A stretch of DNA of 64,000 nt, from the NCBI GenBank assembly GCA_934757255.1, contig CAKVLL010000004.1, positions 1-64,000 of the forward strand, written 5' to 3'. The notes under the pieces were generated by a model, which had not been told where the DNA came from, made no database searches, and saw nothing but the letters and a program-made list of their open reading frames with translations. The position numbers were made by a program, and so were the translations under genes. This document shows positions 16,715-22,948 of the stretch, in pieces. How positions within the stretch are numbered: position 1 is the stretch's first letter; every line of letters starts with the position of its first letter. Source of the stretch: an uncultured Candidatus Melainabacteria bacterium. GTDB lineage: Bacteria > Cyanobacteriota > Vampirovibrionia > Gastranaerophilales > Gastranaerophilaceae.

Positions 16715-16773
16715 TTTATTGTTACCTCACAAAGATTATTTTCTTTCAGATATAATTTTGAGTCAATAAAAGT

Positions 16774-16787
16774 GTTACATTTGTAAC
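16774..16787. promoter_or_regulatory. Possible operator dyad
   Basis: GTTACA and TGTAAC form a perfect 6-bp dyad around TT, about 60 bases upstream of the 75-aa gene and just 5' of a TTGACT -35-like hexamer on the minus strand. Confidence 0.35.
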
Positions 16788-16932
16788 AAAAGATTTTTTA
16801 TGTTAAAATTTTTTGGGTGGGTACGCACTCCAAACTTGAAACTTTATTTCAAGACTTGCCATAAGCTTTATCCATCTTACAATTGATAATTGAATAAACG
16901 ATATATATCGTATTGGCAAAAGCAGTAATTAA

Positions 16933-17014
16933 GTCGTAGTGGCGGAATCGGTATACGTGCACGTTTGAGGGGCGTGTGGAGCAATCCTTGCGGGTTCAAG
17001 TCCCGCCTACGACA
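16933..17014 (+). tRNA. tRNA-Leu (anticodon GAG)
   Basis: The acceptor stem GTCGTAG (16933-16939) pairs with CTACGAC (17007-17013), with discriminator A at 17014. The anticodon stem CACGT/GCGTG carries GAG at 16967-16969. The T arm is GCGGG-TTCAAGT-CCCGC. A short variable arm (GGA-GCAA-TCC) marks it as class II, as expected for leucine. CCA is not encoded. The tRNA is followed by accessory-type DNA. Confidence 0.96.
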
Positions 17015-17286
17015 TTTTGTTTTTAGAGCTTTCATAAGAAGGCTCTATTTAAGTATTTACAGCATTTCTATGGATTTCAATCACAATGACATTACTAAAG
17101 GTTTTGTTTATCATTTTTTAGTGTCTCTTTTGCACAGTCTGAAAGCTTTTAAAAGGTTTCACTCAATGTTTCTAAATCAGCAGAAAATGACTCCTTATTC
17201 TTTTGCTTAATCTGTTTTAAGACGAATGAATTATACTATATTCATTGAAGGAAAACTTCTATAATATGGATAATTCTATTGCTTAA

Positions 17287-17376
17287 GCAGTTACAAAGAC
17301 TATCATTGCCAAACAATATGGCTGTTCGGTCGGTAATCTATACAACTTCCTTAGCAAGTTGGTAGAAATCGCATAA
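17287..17376 (+). pseudogene. Relic of a helix-turn-helix protein C-terminus
   Basis: An in-frame stop lies directly upstream (17284-17286). The remaining 29 codons include IIAKQYGCSVGNLYNFLSKL, which has the spacing of an HTH (Ala-x3-Gly-x5-Leu) and runs to a TAA at 17374. There is no start codon or ribosome-binding site. Likely the last piece of a deleted gene that kept its terminator. Confidence 0.35.
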
Positions 17377-17413
17377 TAAATAGAACTCATGGTTATCATG
17401 AGTTCTATTTATT
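17375..17413. terminator. Strong bidirectional terminator hairpin
   Basis: A 17-bp perfect inverted repeat (17375-17391 with 17397-17413) around a 5-base loop. It lies between the gene relic (plus) and the 208-aa gene (minus). Confidence 0.85.
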
Positions 17414-17431
17414 ACTATTTATAACCTTTTA

Positions 17432-18058
17432 TTATAAACCGAACGGTGATAAGTGAAAATCTTTTATAAGTTTTTTGTATTCAGGATCATTCTTCATTGC
17501 TGTATATTCTGCTACTGTAAATGTACCGTCTTCACCAGCATATTTATCAACAATTGCCTCTAATCTACTACCAATAGCTTGTTTGTCATATATTAAAGGT
17601 AATTTCATCTTATCTAAATTATTTAGTAAACCGACTTTTACTTCACCTTTTGTACATTGCCCGTCTGCAAAGCAATTCTTTGATTTATCTACCCAACCCA
17701 TTTCAATTTTTGCAAAGTTACTTGATGAATGATATTGGTCTAATACAGCACCCCATTCGTTACCATTAAGGAAGTCAGCCCATTCTTCTGCTTGGAATAT
17801 ACCGTCAGCGCCAGCATATTTTTTCAATGCCTCTGGTACTTTGTCAGTCAATGCTTTCAATTTGTTATATTCATTAGAACCTTCTTTCAGACCTGATAAC
17901 AAATTACCAATGTTTAAATCATTGTAGGCTTCATTGACAGTAACTTTACCGTCCTTTTTACCGCCATTACCATCCATTCTGTTTGTTAAAACATCATTGA
18001 TACCATTCAAGTATTCCTGTGAATATCTATTGCCATTACCAGTGCCGTCTATTGCCAT
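17432..18058 (-). CDS. Acidic EF-hand-like protein, 208 aa
   Basis: Not assigned to a known family. It has EF-hand-like or dockerin-like loops: DGNGGKKDGKVTVNEAYNDL (about residues 29-48), GADGIFQAEEWADFL (about 83-97) and GEDGTFTVAEYTAM (about 175-188). Each has Asp/Gly in the loop followed by a hydrophobic helix start. None is a perfect canonical 12-residue EF-hand. A Cys pair (KNCFADGQC, about 127-135) could form a disulfide. It has no classical signal peptide. A good AAAAGGAG site precedes the start. Calcium binding is inference. It sits in the islet beside tRNA-Leu. Confidence 0.7.
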   Translation of the reverse strand: MAIDGTGNGNRYSQEYLNGINDVLTNRMDGNGGKKDGKVTVNEAYNDLNIGNLLSGLKEGSNEYNKLKALTDKVPEALKKYAGADGIFQAEEWADFLNGNEWGAVLDQYHSSSNFAKIEMGWVDKSKNCFADGQCTKGEVKVGLLNNLDKMKLPLIYDKQAIGSRLEAIVDKYAGEDGTFTVAEYTAMKNDPEYKKLIKDFHLSPFGL

Positions 18059-18302
18059 ACTGCTCTCCTTTTGTTATATATTCCTATATGTTGATATATA
18101 TATAAAACATATAAAACATAAAAAATTGCCTTTTATGTTAAGAACTATTAAGACAACTTTTTCCTGCCAGCACATACACTAATAATAAATGCCCACACAG
18201 AGACCACCAGCAACCATTATAAGCTATATTGCAATCTCATCAGGTAATATCCCCTAGATTTGAAACTACATGATACATTCCGGAATTAATTTACATTTTT
18301 GC
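18059..18302. other. Spacer, no gene seen
   Basis: AT-rich spacer with short ATAT runs near 18084-18115 that may contain the promoter of the 208-aa gene. The part next to the antitoxin stop shows no clear terminator. Confidence 0.4.
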
Positions 18303-18596
18303 TTAAACTTGTTTTAAGTTTGCCAACGTCAAACCGTGTTCTTTTATGTATTGCAACAATTTAACATCTTCTAGATTTATTGCAATTCCAACCGAGTAAG
18401 CATAATTAACCGCTTCTTTTGTATCGTCAGAAACTTTGATAACTCTATTTCTTGAATTTCCTACAATTGCAGGTTTCCTGCCTGCTTTAATCTTAGCAAC
18501 ATTTTGTGCAACATTAGCACGGATAGTATTAGCTTCGTCTTCTGTAAACATAGTTCTGTCATTCAATATATCTTCAGTAGTTCTAAGCTTTATCAT
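18303..18596 (-). CDS. Putative antitoxin of a HigB/RelE-type pair
   Basis: The 97-residue protein follows the toxin-like gene, overlapping it by 14 bases. The N-terminal part is polar and helical (TEDEANTIRANVAQNVAKIK). The middle (KPAIVGNSRNRVIKVSD) is strand-rich. The C-terminus (INLEDVKLLQYIKEHGLTLANL) looks like a helical toxin- or DNA-binding tail. I do not see a standard XRE, AbrB or ribbon-helix-helix domain. The antitoxin assignment therefore rests mainly on size, overlap and order: toxin first, as in HigBA systems. Confidence 0.6.
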   Translation of the reverse strand: MIKLRTTEDILNDRTMFTEDEANTIRANVAQNVAKIKAGRKPAIVGNSRNRVIKVSDDTKEAVNYAYSVGIAINLEDVKLLQYIKEHGLTLANLKQV

Positions 18597-18936
18597 TAGC
18601 TAACTCCTTTTCTTCTTGTTCTAAGTAAGCTTCAATAAGTTTGCGAGCTTGCTTTTTGTAACGTTCAGGTGCTTTCTGCGTAGTTTTCAAACAGATAAAC
18701 CCAATAATGACAATTCGTCTGCGGTTATAATCGTACATAAAGTAGGCTCTTACACCTTTGGGTTTAATTTCAAATAACCCATTTCCAAGGTCATTTATGT
18801 TCTTATAAGCCGTTCCGACATGTTCAAAAGTAGATATAGCTTCAAGTATCTTTATCCTGTATTCAGGTGCTAATCCTGACAACTGCATATCTGCTTCTGG
18901 TAAGTATTCAGCTTTAAATATTCGTTCATCCGTCAT
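18583..18936 (-). CDS. RelE/HigB-like (Gp49 family) toxin
   Basis: The 117-residue protein matches phage-derived Gp49/HigB-type mRNA interferases: an early helix (LAPEYRIKILEAISTFEHVG), then the strand signature GLFEIKPKGVRAYFMYDYN (about residues 52-70) and IVIIGFICLKTTQKAPERYKKQA (about 75-97). Members cleave mRNA on the ribosome to arrest growth. The basic residues expected for RNA contact (R62, the RRR near 71-73 and the Lys/Arg tail) are present. A TATAAT lies 11 bases before the ATG, so the message has almost no leader. Confidence 0.8.
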   Translation of the reverse strand: MTDERIFKAEYLPEADMQLSGLAPEYRIKILEAISTFEHVGTAYKNINDLGNGLFEIKPKGVRAYFMYDYNRRRIVIIGFICLKTTQKAPERYKKQARKLIEAYLEQEEKELANDKA

Positions 18937-19230
18937 GGTATATTTCCATTATACTATATTAGGTAACCTAATTCAAGAGTATGTTACAAATCAGTTATCT
19001 AAATTGCTATAATTTAAAGTTATTATAAGATATGTCAATCGTTTCTTGGTCAATTCTAATGTACCTTAATACAATAGAAGGACTTGAATCGTTTAATATT
19101 TTCTGTAACAAAGCTAAATCATTGTTCTTAATGGTGATAATCAAACGCCTAATCAAGATTTTTATCTATACATTGAAATCAAGCACTAAATTTGATACAA
19201 TTCTTAGATGTAAAATAAGGATTTTTTGCA
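18937..19230. other. Spacer between the toxin and recombinase genes
   Basis: Nearly 300 bases without a firm gene. On the minus strand 19007-19156 is open for 49 codons from a TTG (ending LRYIRIDQETIDISYNNFKL), but it lacks an ATG and Shine-Dalgarno. It may be a relic. The divergent promoters of the toxin and recombinase genes must lie here. Confidence 0.35.
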
Positions 19231-20079
19231 TTGTACCAAATTATCGGTGAATATTTAGAATATTTAGAATTAGAAAAAGGGCTTTCAGCAAACACTATTG
19301 ACGCATATCGGAGAGATTTGACGGATTTTTCTGTTAATATTGAAGATATTGACTTGATAAACAGAATGACCATTAATTCTTATATCAGAAAATTAAAAGA
19401 GCGCAATTTTGCACCTTCTAGTATAATCAGAAAAATTGCAACTTTAAGAGGATTCTTTAAGTGGGCAAATTCTTCCGGCATATTAGAAAAAAATCCGGCA
19501 GCAACATTAGAGCAACCAAAAGTTCCTCAAAGATTACCCAAAGTTGTTTCCCTAAAAGAAATTGAAGAGATGCTACATAACAATCTTACTGAATTAGAAC
19601 ATGTAATGATGGAATTATTATATAGTTGCGGATTAAGGGTTTCAGAACTCGTTAATTTAAAACTTAATGATATAGATTTATCATCTAAATACGTTCGCTG
19701 TTTTGGTAAAGGTTCAAAAGAAAGAATTATACCGATTGGCGAACAAGCAAAGCTAGTTATTAAAGAATATTTACCAACTAGAGACTTTCTAATAAAAAAA
19801 TATAACTTAACGACAAAAAATCTGTTGATTAATGAAAAAGGACATCTGATAACGCGCCAAGATGTATATAATTTTATACATAAACAAGGGAAATTAATTC
19901 ATAAAAGCATTTCTCCGCACACATTAAGACATAGTTTTGCAACACACCTTCTGGAAAATGGAGCAGATCTAAGAGTTGTACAAGAACTTTTGGGACACAG
20001 CGATGTCTCTACTACACAACTTTACACACACATCAGCAAAAAACGTTTAAAGGAAGTTTATTTTTCAATTAACAAATGA
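19231..20079 (+). CDS. Xer-type tyrosine recombinase
   Basis: The 282-residue enzyme has the N-terminal SAM-like core-binding domain (EYLEYLELEKGLSANTIDAY) and a complete catalytic domain. The first catalytic Arg is in CGLRVSELVNLKL. HTLRHSFATHLLENGADLR gives the His-x-x-Arg box, LGHS the next His, and the tyrosine nucleophile is in TTQLYTHISK. Size and lack of fused domains fit XerC/XerD/XerA, which resolve chromosome dimers at dif; I cannot say which. The start is a TTG with AAGG about 10 bases upstream. Its position beside an islet could instead mean an integrase role, but Xer-like length and conservation argue for housekeeping. Confidence 0.9.
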   Translation: MYQIIGEYLEYLELEKGLSANTIDAYRRDLTDFSVNIEDIDLINRMTINSYIRKLKERNFAPSSIIRKIATLRGFFKWANSSGILEKNPAATLEQPKVPQRLPKVVSLKEIEEMLHNNLTELEHVMMELLYSCGLRVSELVNLKLNDIDLSSKYVRCFGKGSKERIIPIGEQAKLVIKEYLPTRDFLIKKYNLTTKNLLINEKGHLITRQDVYNFIHKQGKLIHKSISPHTLRHSFATHLLENGADLRVVQELLGHSDVSTTQLYTHISKKRLKEVYFSINK

Positions 20080-20108
20080 TGTTAAATGAATTTTTTACAT
20101 TCTCGTTG

Positions 20109-20120
20109 TATAATACTTGT
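20109..20120 (+). promoter_or_regulatory. -10 box immediately before a start codon
   Basis: TATAAT at 20109-20114 ends six bases before the ATG at 20121, which places the expected transcription start at the A of the start codon. There is no Shine-Dalgarno. Confidence 0.55.
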
Positions 20121-20381
20121 ATGAAAAAAATAGTTCTTTTATTAGTGATATTAAGTTTTGCAAGTGCGGTAAACGCAGCATCAATTAACGCTGCAGCCTA
20201 TAGAACAATGCAAATGCAATCTTATCGCAACAATTACAACAGACAAGTAAATAATCGCACGATGCCCTATTGGCAAATGCAGTCTAACTATGCAACAAGA
20301 AGTCGCGTTGATTATTCCACCTATCAAAACTATGTAAATCAACATAATGATAATGTAAGAATGCAAAGAAGCAGGTATTAA
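20121..20381 (+). CDS. Small secreted protein, 86 aa
   Basis: The first 19 residues form a classical signal peptide (MKKIVLLLVILSFASAVNA) with an A-x-A-type cleavage site. The mature part is rich in Tyr, Asn, Gln, Arg and Met (YRTMQMQSYRNNYNRQVNN), low in complexity and without Cys. It may be a periplasmic or surface protein of unknown function. I choose the ATG at 20121 over an upstream in-frame ATG at 20076, because the signal peptide begins here and a TATAAT precedes it by six bases. The stop overlaps the rqcH start by one base. Confidence 0.78.
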   Translation: MKKIVLLLVILSFASAVNAASINAAAYRTMQMQSYRNNYNRQVNNRTMPYWQMQSNYATRSRVDYSTYQNYVNQHNDNVRMQRSRY

Positions 20382-21907
20382 TGATTAACATTGATTTTCT
20401 GACTCTAAAAGCATTTTTTTTAGAAAATATTGATTTCTTTATTGGCGCACGTCTGCAAAAAATACAACAACCCACAAGAAGAGATTTTGTATTTTCGCTA
20501 AGAAACAATTCTGAGAGTAGAAAACTTTATATAAATATCAATCCGCAAATTTACCATATTTGCTTCATGTCACAAGAAAACGAGCAAAGGCGCAATATTA
20601 CCATTCCTCAAAAACCTCCGATGTTTTGCATGCTACTTAGAAAATATTTGGAAGGTTGTAGAATTTTTGACACACTTGTCATTGAAAATGAGCGAATAAT
20701 AGAATTTCATTTTGAAATAATGGATGAATTTTCACAAAAACGTTCACTTTGCTTATGCATAGAGTTAATGGGAAAACATTCCAATATAATTCTATACGAT
20801 AGAGAAACTTCAATTATAATCGGCTGCGCTCATAACGTAGGTTCTGAAAAAAGCCGTTACAGAGAACTTCAAGGAGGACTTAAATATATCTATCCTCCTA
20901 AAAATTCGTCAATAAATTTGTCTAAAGAATTACAAAAACAATTTACAGGCCTAAACCAAGAACAAATTAATAACTATCTAAATAAAGATAAATTTAATCC
21001 AGCTATTTTAGATGAAAAATATACTTTATTTCAGGAATTGTTACCAAATTCTAATCCGGAAAAATCTGTAAATTCTATGTTGGATAATTATTATTCAAAA
21101 ATTCAAGAGCAAATAATTATCAATTCAGAAAAAGCAAGATTAACAGCAATCGTAAATCCTATGCTAAAAAAAGTAAAAAACTCAATTGATAAAATATCAG
21201 CTTTACTAAAAAAGCGCGATAATACAGAAAAATATAAACTTTACGGCGAACTTTTAACTGCTAACTTATATCAAAAATGTGATTTCAAAAGTCAAATTGA
21301 AGTCTTTGATTACATAAACAATAAAGATATAGTGATAGAACTTGATACAACAAAAACATTAAATGAAAATGCTCAAAAATATTTTAAACTTTATTCAAAA
21401 TCAAAAATTACTAAAGAAAAATCTCAAGAGATACTCAACAATTTAAACATCGAGTCCGAATACCTAGAAAATTTAATTTACAGTATAAACACAGCAAAAA
21501 AAATAAAAGATTTTGATGAAATAAAAGCAGAATTAAAATTAGATGACATTAAACCAACAAAACAAAACAAAACTGAAATTATGAAAATAGAAAAGGATGG
21601 ATTTGATATTTATATTGGCAGAAATAACAAACAAAATGATTATATCGTATCAAAACTAGCAAAAGACAACGATTATTGGTTTCACACAAGACTATGCGCC
21701 GGCTCACATGTGCTTTTAAAGGTTCAAGAGGTAGAACCTGATGAAAACATACTTTTCGAATGCTGTAAACTTGCTCGAGAATTTTCATCTGCGACACAAC
21801 CCTCAAAAGTAGGGGTAATATATACGCGAGCTAAAAATTTAAAAAAACCACCAGCTGCACCACTTGGATACGTAATTTATAAAAATGAAAAAGAAGTATT
21901 GGTTTAA
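20381..21907 (+). CDS. rqcH: RqcH/NFACT-family ribosome quality-control protein
   Basis: The 508-residue protein has the NEMF-N domain (first ~200 residues, with the RRDFVFSLRNN and PPMFCMLLRKYLEG stretches), a long coiled-coil middle (about 240-390) and a C-terminal NFACT-R domain (NDYWFHTRLCAGSHVLLK, about 425-442, then KVGVIYTRAKNLKKP). RqcH binds stalled 50S subunits and recruits tRNA-Ala to add alanine tails that mark nascent chains for degradation. The older annotation is fibronectin-binding protein. Length is slightly short of the ~570 typical of Bacillus. It is coupled to the secreted 86-aa gene by a TAATG overlap. Confidence 0.92.
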   Translation: MINIDFLTLKAFFLENIDFFIGARLQKIQQPTRRDFVFSLRNNSESRKLYININPQIYHICFMSQENEQRRNITIPQKPPMFCMLLRKYLEGCRIFDTLVIENERIIEFHFEIMDEFSQKRSLCLCIELMGKHSNIILYDRETSIIIGCAHNVGSEKSRYRELQGGLKYIYPPKNSSINLSKELQKQFTGLNQEQINNYLNKDKFNPAILDEKYTLFQELLPNSNPEKSVNSMLDNYYSKIQEQIIINSEKARLTAIVNPMLKKVKNSIDKISALLKKRDNTEKYKLYGELLTANLYQKCDFKSQIEVFDYINNKDIVIELDTTKTLNENAQKYFKLYSKSKITKEKSQEILNNLNIESEYLENLIYSINTAKKIKDFDEIKAELKLDDIKPTKQNKTEIMKIEKDGFDIYIGRNNKQNDYIVSKLAKDNDYWFHTRLCAGSHVLLKVQEVEPDENILFECCKLAREFSSATQPSKVGVIYTRAKNLKKPPAAPLGYVIYKNEKEVLV

Positions 21908-21988
21908 AACAAATTTATAATACTTGAATATTTACCTCTATTTGGGTTAGAATTTACTTAAATTAAGGACAATAAGGAGAAATTTGCA

Positions 21989-22948
21989 ATGATAATGTTA
22001 GCAGTAGCTTTATTAATGAGTATGGTTTTATGCTTGTTATTTGGAGTACCGTATATAGATTTTTTAAGAAAAAAAACAATTGGACAATATATACTAGATG
22101 TTGCTCCAGAGGCTCATGCTAAAAAAGCCGGCACACCTACAACAGGCGGTGTTTTCATAATTGCTGCTATAATTATAGCTTCTATTATTACGCTTTTTAT
22201 GGCACAGCAAATGGATAATGCAGCTTGGATAATTTTAATCACGCTTTTGTTTATGGCATTAGCCGGCTTACAAGATGACTACCTAAAAATAAAAGGTCAT
22301 GAAAATAAAGGTTTAAGCCCAAGAGGAAAACTTGTAAGACAAATATTAATTGCACTAATTCCAACAGTTTATGCTATGCAAACCTATGGAACTGTAATCA
22401 CATTGGGTTCACATGATTTTGACTTAGGTTACGTATATCCGATTTTCACAGTTTTTGTTGTAACTGGCGCCTCCAATGCATATAACTTAACAGACGGACT
22501 TGATGGGCTTGCAGCTTCAACCGGAATTCCTGCATTTTTGGCTTGCGGAATAATTGCATTTATGGGTGGACATAATTCCGCAGCAATCGTAGCAGCTACA
22601 GTTATTGGCGCGTTAATAGGTTTTCTGAAATACAATAAACCAAAAGCACAAGTATTTATGGGCGACACCGGTTCATTAGCACTTGGTGGATTATTGGGTA
22701 CGTTAGCCGTTATCGGAAGATGCGAATTACTATTAGCATTATTTGGCGGAGTTTTTGTTATGGAAACTTTATCCGTTATATTACAAGTTTCTAGTTTCAA
22801 ACTAACAGGCAAAAGAATTTTCAAAATGTCGCCAATTCACCATCATTTTGAATTATGCGGACACTCTGAAACAAGAATTGATAAAGAATTTACTCTTGTT
22901 TCATTAATATTATCAATTATTGCGGTTCTACTAAACTATTTTATTTAA
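21989..22948 (+). CDS. mraY: Phospho-N-acetylmuramoyl-pentapeptide transferase
   Basis: Makes lipid I by transferring phospho-MurNAc-pentapeptide to undecaprenyl phosphate at the inner membrane. The 319-residue protein has about ten hydrophobic segments. Family motifs are AKKAGTPTTGG near residue 45, the Mg-binding LQDDYLK, ASNAYNLTDGLDGLA, FMGDTGSLALGG and the histidine cluster SPIHHHFE. A strong AAGGAG site precedes the start. Unusually for mraY it is not in a mur/fts operon here. It converges on the FtsH-like gene with an 8-base overlap of the coding ends. Confidence 0.97.
   Translation: MIMLAVALLMSMVLCLLFGVPYIDFLRKKTIGQYILDVAPEAHAKKAGTPTTGGVFIIAAIIIASIITLFMAQQMDNAAWIILITLLFMALAGLQDDYLKIKGHENKGLSPRGKLVRQILIALIPTVYAMQTYGTVITLGSHDFDLGYVYPIFTVFVVTGASNAYNLTDGLDGLAASTGIPAFLACGIIAFMGGHNSAAIVAATVIGALIGFLKYNKPKAQVFMGDTGSLALGGLLGTLAVIGRCELLLALFGGVFVMETLSVILQVSSFKLTGKRIFKMSPIHHHFELCGHSETRIDKEFTLVSLILSIIAVLLNYFI

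Larger units (their letters stand above)
17015..17431. other. Intergenic region 3' of tRNA-Leu with a gene relic
   Basis: No intact gene. On the minus strand a short frame (VLKQIKQKNKESF..., about 17150-17224) reads to a stop without a recognisable start. On the plus strand a 29-codon tail at 17287-17376 resembles the end of an HTH protein. A strong bidirectional terminator closes the region. Such debris beside a tRNA gene would suit a decayed integrated element. Confidence 0.4.

Noticed and set aside
16965..17210. An 81-codon plus-strand frame starting inside the tRNA
   Set aside because: It begins in the tRNA anticodon loop and has no Shine-Dalgarno; a shadow of the tRNA and relic DNA.
19032..19250. 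A 72-codon plus-strand frame before the recombinase
   Set aside because: No ribosome-binding site, overlaps the recombinase start in another frame, and the composition is not protein-like.
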